64,000 bases of DNA from Rhizomicrobium palustre. GTDB taxonomy: Bacteria; Pseudomonadota; Alphaproteobacteria; Micropepsales; Micropepsaceae. The notes under the pieces are model-generated. The model was not told the origin of the DNA. It made no database searches and saw only the letters and a program-made list of their open reading frames with translations. Both the position numbers and the translations under genes were made by a program. The stretch covers positions 2,418,139-2,482,138 of the forward strand of contig NZ_JAASRM010000001.1 of the NCBI RefSeq assembly GCF_011761565.1, in the 5' to 3' direction. Below, piece after piece: positions 16,301 through 23,269 of the stretch. How positions within the stretch are numbered: position 1 is the stretch's first letter; every line of letters begins with the position of its first letter.

Positions 16301-16616
16301 TGATCTTGGCCTGGCTTGCCGTTGTTGTCTGGACAAAGCTGATATTGGCGACCGCCGCCCAAAGTGCGAGGCCGGAAGCAAGATTGGCCTTCTCTGTCGC
16401 CGACCAATTGGAATTGGGATCGAAGTAATAGGCGACCGTGCCGCCCGCGCTGCCCGCTGTATTGCCGCCGAACTTCGCGGCCCGCGTCCATGTCGAATTG
16501 TAGGTTGCAGGATTGTCGCGGTTCCAACCCCAATACGAGTATTGCGTCAGCGTGCCGTTCGCCTTAACGCCCGTGATAAAAGAGACTTCATCCTGGAGTG
16601 ACGGAGACGTGACCAT
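13350..16616 (-). CDS. Serralysin-like M10 zinc metalloprotease with RTX and VCBS/FG-GAP repeats
   Basis: Taking ATG 16616, the protein has 1088 residues. The N-terminal catalytic domain carries the zinc site HEQGHALGLGH (171-181) and the Met-turn SIMSY (205-209) of metzincin family M10B. RTX-type calcium-binding repeats follow (GGNGNDSITGGSGND, GGAGND). After a Pro/Ser/Thr linker come twelve FG-GAP/VCBS units such as DFNGDGKADILWQN, arranged as two blocks of six. There is no Sec signal peptide, which fits type I secretion, but no transporter genes are nearby. The frame is open upstream to an ATG at 16739; 16616 is preferred because AAAGGTG precedes it and the upstream residues are uncharacteristic. 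An extracellular protease is likely. Confidence 0.85.
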   Translation of the reverse strand: MVTSPSLQDEVSFITGVKANGTLTQYSYWGWNRDNPATYNSTWTRAAKFGGNTAGSAGGTVAYYFDPNSNWSATEKANLASGLALWAAVANISFVQTTTASQAKISFTRGKDSGAYTYTNYSAANGACMTGGSTLGTINTAPISIDTSNACFSISGGFSSYGGYGMETMLHEQGHALGLGHAGAYNGAVNNATQQYSAYDTRQWSIMSYIDGGASAKYSSQNPVQGTVWSGHYPTTWMPLDILAIQQLYGVAVNTPLSGGQTFGFHCNIDPSIKQYFDFTVNTKPVITIWDKGTNNTLDLSGFTTTANINLNAGTFSSCAGMTNNIAIAYDTAVDTLVCGSGATSVICNNNGDTIWGGNGNDSITGGSGNDIFYGGAGNDTVKYAGAFSAYNLVVNADGTITISGNGAGSDTLSGIETLVFSDKTVATSTLTSPPVTTPPPSDPTQPSNPPTTSQPLAQRDFDGNGKADILLAISANNSVQVWTMNGTTRVAATTISAPNANYTSALTGDFNGDGKSDILWQNGVTNALTEWTMSGTSKTASTTLNTPDAGWTATGTGDLDGDGKSDIILQKDGQVQAWFMNGTSVKQASTVTGAAAPVSSRIAAINDFNGDGKDDILWQNASTGALELWTMNGTSVASDTVLSDNSGASWRVVTAADFNGDGKADILLQDDTSGQTKIAMMNGATILSGSGLLGNNLGTAWKAVGAGDYNGDGTADILFRNSSNGQYQAFFMNGTSIVSSGTLSVNPGTSWHAVSDTSTVVTPATTTAPSAPSSSEPVAPQPSPTAPLAQRDFNGDGKGDILLNVSDRNRVQVWTMDGTNRVSATTLGAPNSNYTTALTGDFDGDGKTDILWQNGVTNALTEWKMNGTSIASSTTLTTPSTGWKATAVGDVDGNGKADIILQNGGQVQIWQMNGSSVTSASGVIRTQAAGATIIAANDFNGDGKADILWQNTTTGALEMWQMNGTTVANDTVLSNNPGANWRAVTAGDFNHDGKADILLQDNTTGQMQILLMDGPNVLSGSGTITTNPGSAWKACGAADYDGDGFADVLLRNSSTGAYMAMMMSGTTVLSSGALSVNPGTGWHAVAG
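13353..15246 (-). repeat. Internal block duplication of six VCBS/FG-GAP units
   Basis: Two segments of nearly equal length, 15246-14349 and 14252-13353, encode corresponding series of six units. Each begins LAQRDF, each ends with GTSWHAV or GTGWHAV, and matching units share the same variant: position 3 reads D-L/V-DG..KxDIILQ, position 6 reads D-Y-..DG.ADxLxRN. The two Pro/Thr/Ser linkers also resemble each other. This points to duplication of a whole 900-base block rather than unit-by-unit growth. Confidence 0.8.
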
Positions 16617-16883
16617 CGCAACGCACCTTTCGTTTGGCTTGCACGACATTGCTGTATCGTTTGCTTCCAAACTATTGACGGGCGTTTCTGGATTCTTCGC
16701 CTCCGTATTTTTGCGTAAACACGCGAAGTGAGATCGCATTCGCGCAGAAAACGCGGAAAAATATGGATTACTTACGCAATCGTGCGCATCACGTTCTGTT
16801 GATATAGCGCAATATGGAGGCGGTCTGACGCAGGCTTATGCGGCGATTTGTACGCATACAGAATGATCATGCAGAAGCTTTTT

Positions 16884-17198
16884 TCTTCTTCCGAATTGGA
16901 ATTCGAAGCCTTCAAAATTGGGTCCTGTTTTGGTCACAGATCGTTAGTGTTTGAAACGAATGCGCGGCAGGCAAAGGGTCTCGGCAGCATCTTTGTTTTG
17001 TCATGCAGGCGGCATTCGGTGCGTTGTTGCTTTTTCCGGCGCTGCGTGGGTTGTCTGTTCTCATCGCAGTCTGCGCGCGCGTCCCTGTTCGGGTACGTAT
17101 TCGCTCCTTCTTCGAAGCAGATTCGAAGTTTTCGCATTTGCGGCCGCTTTTTGGTTACGAATTGTTAGTATTTGAAGCAATGCGCGGTGAGCAAAAGA
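16884..17198. repeat. Imperfect 93-base direct repeat in an intergenic region
   Basis: The 636 bases between the protease start and the aminopeptidase gene hold no convincing gene. They contain two related segments, 16884-16977 and 17106-17198, offset by 222 bases. Shared landmarks in order are CTTCTTC, ATTCGAAG, TTTTGGT, GTTAGT.TTTGAA, AATGCGCGG and GCAAA. By eye roughly three quarters of positions match. The role is unknown; neither copy has a protein-like reading frame. Confidence 0.5.
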
Positions 17199-17226
17199 AA
17201 ACCCCCGGCAGGGTTTTGCCGAGGGC
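17193..17226 (-). terminator. Intrinsic terminator of pepN
   Basis: Read leftward, CCCTCGGC pairs with GCCGGGGG (one G-U) and is followed by TTTTCTTTT. It begins 26 bases after the pepN stop codon. It overlaps the end of the second intergenic repeat copy. Confidence 0.7.
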
Positions 17227-17251
17227 TTTGCCGAAGGCAATTTGAGACAAA

Positions 17252-19867
17252 TTACGCCAGCGTTTTGCTCATCACTTCGAAGAGGTTCGAAGAAATGCCA
17301 CTGATCGCGAGCGTCTTTTCGAGTTCGGCGCGGATGAGGGCTTGGCGGGCCGGATCGAAGCGGCGCCAGGTCTCGAACGCGCCAGCCATACGCGCAGCGA
17401 CTTGAGCATTGATGCCATCGAGCTTGCGGACCACATCGCCAACCAGCGCATAGCCCGAGCCATCGGCGGCGTGGAAGCGCAGTTGATTGGCAGAGAATGC
17501 TCCAACCAGGGCACGCACGCGGTTGGGGTTCTTGATGTCGAAGGCGGCATGCTCCATCAGCGCACGCACGCGGACAACGGTGTCGGCGCGCGGCGAGCCC
17601 GCCTGCAGCCCCATCCATTTGTCGAGCACCAACGCGTCCTTGGCGAAGCGATCGTGGAAATGGGTGAAGGCTTCGTCCTTTTTCGCCGAGCTCATGCGGG
17701 TTAACGCGGCAAGGCCTGCGATCATGTCGGTCATGTTGGTGGCGCTGAGATAATGGCGATGCGCCAGCGTCGCCGCCGCCTCATCGTCCTCAGCCGTCAG
17801 ATAGCGAAGGCACGCATTGCGCAGCGCGCGCTTACCTGCTGCCTTGGCCTCAGGCGAGAAGGGGCCGTCTTCGCCCAGCGCCGCATAAAGTTCGGCGAAT
17901 TTGGCGCGATGCGCCGCCGCCACGGTTTTCACCAGGCCCATGCGCGCGGCATGAATGGCGTCGGGGTCGACAACCGGCATTGCCATGGCGATTTCGCTTT
18001 CCAGCGGCAACGACAGCATATTGGCCGCGAAGGCCATGTCTTCCATTGCCTTGTCCAGCACCGGTCCGAGCGCCGCCACATACAGTGGATCGGGCGATGC
18101 GCCTTGCATCATCGCCATCATGGCGGCGCGTGCGGCGGTCTGGCCGGCTTCCCAGCGATTGAAGCTGTCGGGGTCATGCGCCATCAGCGTGGTGCGGTCT
18201 GCGGGGCTGTGATCTACCGCGAACACGGCAGGGGCCGAGAAGCCACGCCCCAGCGAGAGGATCGGCTCTTCCTCCACACCCACAAATACGAAGTTCTGCG
18301 AAGCCTCCGTCAGTTCCAGCACGCGTTCTTCAGGCCCGGTGGCGTTTTCGCCTTCCAGGGTCAGCGGCAGGCTGGCGCCGGATTTGCCGATAAAGCCCAA
18401 ACGCACGGGAATATGCATCGGCTTCTTCTCGGGCTGGCCCGGGGTGGGGCGCAAGGTTTGCGCCAGGCTGAGCGTGTAGGTCTTGGTGCTCTTATCGTAG
18501 AGGCCTTTGGCGCCGACCACCGGTGTGCCGGCCTGGGCGTACCAGAGACGGAACTGGGAAAGATCGCGTCCGCTCGCCTCTTCGAAACAGCGCACCCAAT
18601 CTTCCACCGTCGCAGCCTGTCCGTCATGGCGCGCGAAATAAAGATCGGTGGCCTTCCTATAGGTCTCGTCGCCCACCAGGGTCTTCAGCATGCCGATCAG
18701 CTCGGCGCCTTTTTCATAGATGGTGGCGGTGTAGAAATTATCGATGGAGATATAGCTTTGCGGCTGCACCGGATGGGCAAGCGGCCCCGCATCTTCCTGG
18801 AACTGGCGCAGGCGCAGCGCCCGCACTTCCTCGATGCGCTTCACCGCATGGCTGCGCATATCGGCCGAGAAGCCTTGATCGCGGAATACAGTAAAGCCTT
18901 CCTTCAAGGAGAGCTGGAACCAGTCGCGGCAGGTGATGCGGTCGCCCGACCAGTTGTGGAAATACTCATGGGCGACGACGCCTTCGATGCGGCCGTAATC
19001 GTCATCGGTCGCGGTTTCGGGTGAGGCGAGCAGCACCTTGTCGTTGAAGATGTTGAGGCCCTTGTTTTCCATGGCGCCGAAATTGAATGCGGACACGGCG
19101 ACGATCATGAAGATGTCGAGATCGTATTCGCGGCCATAAGCCTCTTCATCCCATTTCATCGCGCGTTTCAGCGAATCCATGGCGTAGAGGGCTTTGTTCT
19201 CGTTGCCGTGTTCGACAAAGATCTTCAGATCGACCTTGCGGCCCGACATGGTGACGAATTCGTCTTCGATTCTGCCGAGATCGCCCGCGACCAGCGCGAA
19301 GAGATAGCAGGGTTTGGGGAAGGGATCGCGCCACACCGCGAAATGCCGCCCGCCGGGCAGATCACCCTTGGTGATGAGATTGCCATTGGAGAGCAGCACC
19401 GGATAGAGCTTGCGGTCGGCCTCGATGCGGGTGGTGTAGACCGCGAGCACATCGGGGCGGTCGAGGAAATAGGTGATGCGCCGGAAGCCCTCCGCCTCGC
19501 ATTGGGTGCAGAACATCCCCTTGGAGGTATAAAGACCGGAGAGCAGTGTATTCTGCTCTGGAGCGATCTCCGTCACGATGTCGAGAACGAATTTCTCGGG
19601 CAGGTTCGGGATCGTCAGATGCTCGGCATCGACGCTGTATTCGTCCTTGGCCAAAAGCTTGCCATCAAGCGCTACCGAGACCAGCTTCAGCGCTTCGCCA
19701 TTGAGCACCAGCGGCGCATCTTCGGCGCCAGTGCGGGCCATGCGCAGGCGCGCGCCCACCCGTGTCGCCGCTGGGTCGAGCACGAAATCGAGGGCGATCT
19801 CGAACACCTTATAATCGGGGGCGTGGTAGTCTTTGAGATGGATGGCTTGCGGTTCGTCGGTGCGCAT
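17252..19867 (-). CDS. pepN: Aminopeptidase N (M1 family)
   Basis: The 871-residue cytoplasmic zinc aminopeptidase removes N-terminal residues from peptides. The substrate-anchoring GAMEN motif is at residues 264-268. The zinc site HEYFHNW begins at residue 300 and its third ligand Glu is in SLKEG (about 323). Length and the C-terminal helical domain match the E. coli PepN type. The frame extends 23 codons further upstream, but ATG 19867 (MRTDEPQAIHLKDY) is chosen because AAGGACA lies 8 bases before it and the family's conserved region begins here. It is followed by a terminator and stands alone. Confidence 0.93.
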   Translation of the reverse strand: MRTDEPQAIHLKDYHAPDYKVFEIALDFVLDPAATRVGARLRMARTGAEDAPLVLNGEALKLVSVALDGKLLAKDEYSVDAEHLTIPNLPEKFVLDIVTEIAPEQNTLLSGLYTSKGMFCTQCEAEGFRRITYFLDRPDVLAVYTTRIEADRKLYPVLLSNGNLITKGDLPGGRHFAVWRDPFPKPCYLFALVAGDLGRIEDEFVTMSGRKVDLKIFVEHGNENKALYAMDSLKRAMKWDEEAYGREYDLDIFMIVAVSAFNFGAMENKGLNIFNDKVLLASPETATDDDYGRIEGVVAHEYFHNWSGDRITCRDWFQLSLKEGFTVFRDQGFSADMRSHAVKRIEEVRALRLRQFQEDAGPLAHPVQPQSYISIDNFYTATIYEKGAELIGMLKTLVGDETYRKATDLYFARHDGQAATVEDWVRCFEEASGRDLSQFRLWYAQAGTPVVGAKGLYDKSTKTYTLSLAQTLRPTPGQPEKKPMHIPVRLGFIGKSGASLPLTLEGENATGPEERVLELTEASQNFVFVGVEEEPILSLGRGFSAPAVFAVDHSPADRTTLMAHDPDSFNRWEAGQTAARAAMMAMMQGASPDPLYVAALGPVLDKAMEDMAFAANMLSLPLESEIAMAMPVVDPDAIHAARMGLVKTVAAAHRAKFAELYAALGEDGPFSPEAKAAGKRALRNACLRYLTAEDDEAAATLAHRHYLSATNMTDMIAGLAALTRMSSAKKDEAFTHFHDRFAKDALVLDKWMGLQAGSPRADTVVRVRALMEHAAFDIKNPNRVRALVGAFSANQLRFHAADGSGYALVGDVVRKLDGINAQVAARMAGAFETWRRFDPARQALIRAELEKTLAISGISSNLFEVMSKTLA

Positions 19868-19993
19868 GCGTGTGTCCTTAACGCTGTGCCTGAAAGCGCG
19901 GGAGGTATAGCGGAACTTGGTGCCGCAATGCTGCACTTTTTTTGCGGGGGATGGGAACCCTGGGCGTTTTTTCGTTAACGCGTCCCGGGCCGC

Positions 19994-20494
19994 TCAACTC
20001 CGCGAAAAAAGGCTGCTCACGACCAGGACGTGATCGACCGTGGCCGCGTCCGGCCCGAGGGGAAGAAAAACCGCCTCATGATGGCTGAAGGTGATGCGGA
20101 AAATGTCGCGGCCGGTCTGGCCGCGGATCGCGAAGGGCTCGCCGGTGACGCGGCATTGCTCCAAAAGTGGGCGCAGCAGGGCAACGAAGCCCGGCTCTTC
20201 GGCGGCAAGTTCTGAAACCGTGCGGTTTTGCAGCGGAATATCGAAGGCGCGCACAATGGCATCGCCGACGATACGATGGACGAAATCGCCATTTTCGAAT
20301 TTGAGTAAGCTGACATGACGCAGGATGCCCGCGATGTCGCGCGGACGGATGTCGCTGCGCGAAGGGTAGGGCCGGTCGCCGCGCAGGGAGCGCCAATAGG
20401 CATAGCCCAGCCGCAAAGGTGCGCTCTCAAGCGCATCAAGCCCAATATGATCCGTGGTGGTGATGTCGGGAATCTCGACAGCGCGCAGCGCCAT
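19994..20494 (-). CDS. PAS_5 domain protein, paralog 1
   Basis: The 166-residue protein is essentially a single PAS-like domain of the PAS_5 type found in alphaproteobacteria. It shares two blocks with the genes at 21142 and 21686: GYAYWRSLRGDRPYPSR near residue 30, and HRIVGDAIVRAFDIPLQNR near residue 74. No kinase, cyclase or DNA-binding domain is attached and there is no signal peptide, so it is a cytoplasmic stand-alone sensor-like module of unknown ligand. Its start lies 4 bases after the stop of the unknown gene at 20499-21029, so the two are probably co-transcribed. Confidence 0.75.
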   Translation of the reverse strand: MALRAVEIPDITTTDHIGLDALESAPLRLGYAYWRSLRGDRPYPSRSDIRPRDIAGILRHVSLLKFENGDFVHRIVGDAIVRAFDIPLQNRTVSELAAEEPGFVALLRPLLEQCRVTGEPFAIRGQTGRDIFRITFSHHEAVFLPLGPDAATVDHVLVVSSLFSRS

Positions 20495-20498
20495 ACCT

Positions 20499-21029
20499 TC
20501 AATTGCCTTTTTCGATGACGGTCAAAAGATCTTGGGCATTATGTGCCAGCTCCGCCAAATCATGCGGCATTTCCTCGCCGGAGCGCCGCGCCCAATCGAC
20601 CAGCGCCTTGGCGAGGCTTTCAAGGGCCGGGCCGCTCGCGATCAGCCGCGCCTGACGTTCGATGCGGCTGGGGTTGAGGTCGTATTCGGCGCCCGGAACG
20701 CGCCAGCCGCCCCAATCCTCTTGGCCCGTGACGACGACGGGATAGGTGCCTGGCACAGGATGGCGCGCGCAGTCTTCGGTTGGCTGCCATTTGTTGCGGG
20801 CCCGGATCACGCGCCAGCGCTCATTGGCTGTGCGCAGCTTTTCCGGAATGGGCTCTTCCTGCTGCAATTCCTCTGCGGTGAACTCGCGGCCCAAGCCGCA
20901 GTCGTAATGCACGCGGATGGGCTCTTCGAGGCCCTTGGTCCAATGCGGCACAACGCGTTCGATCAGCGCCCAGGTTCCTACGGGGCGCACATAGACGCGT
21001 TGATTCTTATGAAAAGCGGCCTTGGCCAT
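20499..21029 (-). CDS. Conserved-looking protein of unknown function
   Basis: I do not recognise this 176-residue protein. It begins MAKAAFHKNQRVYVRPVGTW, is hydrophilic with no signal peptide or membrane segment, and is rich in Trp and Glu/Arg. The first 60 residues look like a small beta domain (RVYVRPVG, VHYDCGLGREFTAEEL) and the last 60 like helices. A GGGAGA site precedes the ATG at 21029, and codon use matches its neighbours, so it is a credible gene. It lies between PAS_5 paralogs 2 and 1 and is probably co-transcribed with paralog 1. Confidence 0.65.
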   Translation of the reverse strand: MAKAAFHKNQRVYVRPVGTWALIERVVPHWTKGLEEPIRVHYDCGLGREFTAEELQQEEPIPEKLRTANERWRVIRARNKWQPTEDCARHPVPGTYPVVVTGQEDWGGWRVPGAEYDLNPSRIERQARLIASGPALESLAKALVDWARRSGEEMPHDLAELAHNAQDLLTVIEKGN

Positions 21030-21141
21030 GCATGTCTCCCAACATGCGAAAGCCTATGAGGTGCGGCTTAAACCGCAGTTAAAGCTAAAGCTGCAATTTG
21101 TGCGGTGATGCTTACGATGGTGGGCCGGTCTACGCGCGAAT

Positions 21142-21654
21142 TCACGCGCGTCTCGGACAAAGATGCGCCACAAATGCGGCAATATGATCAACGCGCGTAT
21201 CATCTGCGCCGAATGGCAACAGGATCATCTCGGCCACTGTAGCGTTGATGCGCACTTCGCGCAGCATCACCCGCTGACACCATGCGATTGGCTTCTTGGT
21301 TTCCACTACCTTGCGAAAGAGGATAAGGCTCTCGCGGATCAGCACCGGGGCATCCTCGGCGATCTCGGAAAAGCGCCGGTTCTGCAAGCGCACGTCATAG
21401 GCGCGCACTATGGCGTCACCTACAATGCGATGCTCGAAATCCGCGCCGTCCTCCAAAACCCGCACCAGCGACATGTGAGAGACGAGGCCGGCAAGGTCGC
21501 GCATTTTCATCGCGTCCCGGGATGGGAAGGCGCGTACGCCGCGCAGCTTCAGCCAATAGGCATAGGCGGCGCGGGTTTGCGCCTCTGCCAACTCGGCCGG
21601 GTCGAGCCAAGTAATCTCGCGGCCCTGGGACGAATGGGCAATGGACTGAGGCAT
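21142..21654 (-). CDS. PAS_5 domain protein, paralog 2
   Basis: This 170-residue protein has the same architecture as its two neighbours: AYAYWLKLRGVRAFPSR near residue 30 and HRIVGDAIVRAYDVRLQNRR near residue 75, followed by FSEIAEDAP. It lacks any output domain. By these blocks it is closest to paralog 3 in the FSEIA segment and to paralog 1 in the GDAIVRA segment. Function and ligand are unknown. The gap to paralog 3 upstream is 31 bases, so those two are likely on one transcript. Confidence 0.75.
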   Translation of the reverse strand: MPQSIAHSSQGREITWLDPAELAEAQTRAAYAYWLKLRGVRAFPSRDAMKMRDLAGLVSHMSLVRVLEDGADFEHRIVGDAIVRAYDVRLQNRRFSEIAEDAPVLIRESLILFRKVVETKKPIAWCQRVMLREVRINATVAEMILLPFGADDTRVDHIAAFVAHLCPRRA

Positions 21655-21685
21655 CTGCTTAGAAAATAGGCTTCCAAGCGCGATC

Positions 21686-22216
21686 CTAGAGAGCAGGTCT
21701 TAACCGCGTGTGAAGGGACTTGGCTGCGCTGACGGTGGCATGATGCACGGTAAACCCAAGCACATATTCAACATTTTGGTCGCCCAACGGGAGCAGCAGC
21801 ACCTCTGAATCCGTAAAGACCACATGGGTGGCGTCGCGCCCGGTATGCTGGCGCCAAGCACGCGGCTTGGAGTCCGCAACCACATCGCGAAAAAGCGGCA
21901 TGGTGGAATAGATCAGTTCCGGGGCTTCCTTGGCGATCTCGCTGAATCTGCGGTGCTGGATGGGCACATGAAATGCCTGCACCACCACATCGCCGACAAT
22001 GCGGTATTCGAAATCGGCGCCATCCCCGATTACCTTGACCAGGGTCATATAGCCCAGAAGGCCGCTGATATGGCGCGGATTGAGCTCGTCGCGGCGCGGA
22101 TGGGGGCGCATCCCGCGCAAGGCATTCCAATAGCCATAGCCCGTGATCAAGGGACCGCCGCTCACCTGCGCCGGGTCGATCTCGGCGATCTCCGCAGTCA
22201 CCAGCTTAGCGCCCAT
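21686..22216 (-). CDS. PAS_5 domain protein, paralog 3
   Basis: The 176-residue protein carries GYGYWNALRGMRPHPRR near residue 27 and YRIVGDVVVQAFHVPIQHRR near residue 70, then FSEIAKEAPELI, marking it as the third member of this local PAS_5 family. It ends in a short basic tail. A strong GGAGG ribosome-binding site precedes ATG 22216, suggesting this is the first gene of the leftward series. No output domain is fused, so any signalling would need a partner. Confidence 0.75.
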   Translation of the reverse strand: MGAKLVTAEIAEIDPAQVSGGPLITGYGYWNALRGMRPHPRRDELNPRHISGLLGYMTLVKVIGDGADFEYRIVGDVVVQAFHVPIQHRRFSEIAKEAPELIYSTMPLFRDVVADSKPRAWRQHTGRDATHVVFTDSEVLLLPLGDQNVEYVLGFTVHHATVSAAKSLHTRLRPAL

Positions 22217-22289
22217 TTCAGCCTCCCCAAGGCAAGGGGCAAGCCTACGCGTTTCTACTTAAAGCCGCGTAAAACCAGAACGCGAAATT

Positions 22290-23138
22290 TTAGGACACCT
22301 GTCGAAGCGCTGGTGGGGTGGTCACCTGGCTCAGCCAATCCATGCCTTGGCGCAGGCGCACATTTTCGCCGATCACCAGAATGGCGGGCGCGCTGGAAGC
22401 GGCGGCTGCAGCGCCAAGCCCCGCAAGCGTCGTGACCGAGACATGCTGTTCGCCGAGCGAGGCATTGGAAACGATGGCGGCGGGTTCTTCGGGCTTGCGT
22501 CCTGCCGCGATCAGCTTCTCGGCAATCTCGCCTGCGAATTTGCGTGCCATATAAAGCACAATCGTCGGCGAACCGCGCGCGATCGATGGCCAATCGAGTT
22601 CGGGCAATTTGCCATCGGCGCCGTGACCGGTGAGGAAGGTCACCACCTGATTGGTATCGCGATGGGTGACGGGAATACCCGCATAGGCAAGTCCGCCGAT
22701 ACCTGCCGTGACGCCCGGCACGATACGGAAAGGCACATGCGCATCCGCAAGCGTAAGGGCTTCTTCTGCGCCGCGTCCGAAGACCAGCGGATCACCGCCT
22801 TTGAGTCGAAGCACGCGTGCGCCGCGGCGCGCATATTCCACCAGCGTCTGGGAAATATCGGCTTGCTTGCACGAGCGCATGCCGCCGCGTTTGCCTGCGA
22901 AAATCAATTCCGCTGCGGGGCGCGCGAAAGCCAGAAGATCGTCGTTGAGCAGCGCGTCGTAGAGAATGACATCTGCAGATGCGATAGCATGAAGACCAAG
23001 CGCGGTGATCAATCCGGCTTCGCCCGGGCCTGCGCCAGCCAGCCAAACCCAACCCTTTTCGAAGGCGGGAAGCTTGAGAGCGGCGCTCAGCCTTGAAAGA
23101 GCAGTACGGTCAAGGTCCTGGATGGAGTGTTTGCGCAT
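22290..23138 (-). CDS. cobA: Uroporphyrinogen-III C-methyltransferase (SUMT)
   Basis: The 282-residue enzyme uses two S-adenosylmethionines to make precorrin-2, the branch to siroheme and cobalamin. Motifs are clear: GAGPGEAGLIT (the family P-loop-like GAGPGD/E), YDALLNDDLL, GKRGGMRSCKQADI, and RVLRLKGGDPLVFGRGAEE, then PGVTAGIGG and IPVTHRD. An N-terminal extension of about 27 residues precedes the core. There is no fused siroheme synthase domain (CysG-type). No nitrite/sulfite reductase or cobalamin genes lie beside it, so which pathway it serves is not shown. The name cobA is used in the SUMT sense. Confidence 0.9.
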   Translation of the reverse strand: MRKHSIQDLDRTALSRLSAALKLPAFEKGWVWLAGAGPGEAGLITALGLHAIASADVILYDALLNDDLLAFARPAAELIFAGKRGGMRSCKQADISQTLVEYARRGARVLRLKGGDPLVFGRGAEEALTLADAHVPFRIVPGVTAGIGGLAYAGIPVTHRDTNQVVTFLTGHGADGKLPELDWPSIARGSPTIVLYMARKFAGEIAEKLIAAGRKPEEPAAIVSNASLGEQHVSVTTLAGLGAAAAASSAPAILVIGENVRLRQGMDWLSQVTTPPALRQVS

Positions 23139-23151
23139 TCAACACCAAAAT

Positions 23152-23170
23152 ATTGTATATATTATTGTAT
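23152..23170. promoter_or_regulatory. AT-rich promoter segment with repeated ATTGTAT
   Basis: In the 131 bases between the divergent methyltransferase and phosphomutase genes, ATTGTAT occurs at 23152 and again at 23164. The 12-base offset and strong A+T content against a G+C-rich background mark a promoter or binding site, most likely the -10 region for the leftward gene, whose ATG is only 14 bases away. Confidence 0.3.
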
Positions 23171-23269
23171 CACATGTATGTCGCGGTAAATAGCCCTTTT
23201 TAGCCGACAAAAAGCGCAGGGTTGACCTGACTTTTATGCTGAGCTTCGCTAGGAACAAGTCCGGTAACC

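Noticed and set aside
16617-16739. N-terminal extension of the M10 protease to ATG 16739
   Set aside because: No ribosome-binding site at 16739 and residues unlike family members, while AAAGGTG precedes ATG 16616. The longer form remains possible.
16848-17168. Rightward 106-codon frame in the protease-pepN gap
   Set aside because: Cysteine/serine/phenylalanine-rich, protein-unlike composition; it covers the imperfect direct repeat and has no ribosome-binding site.
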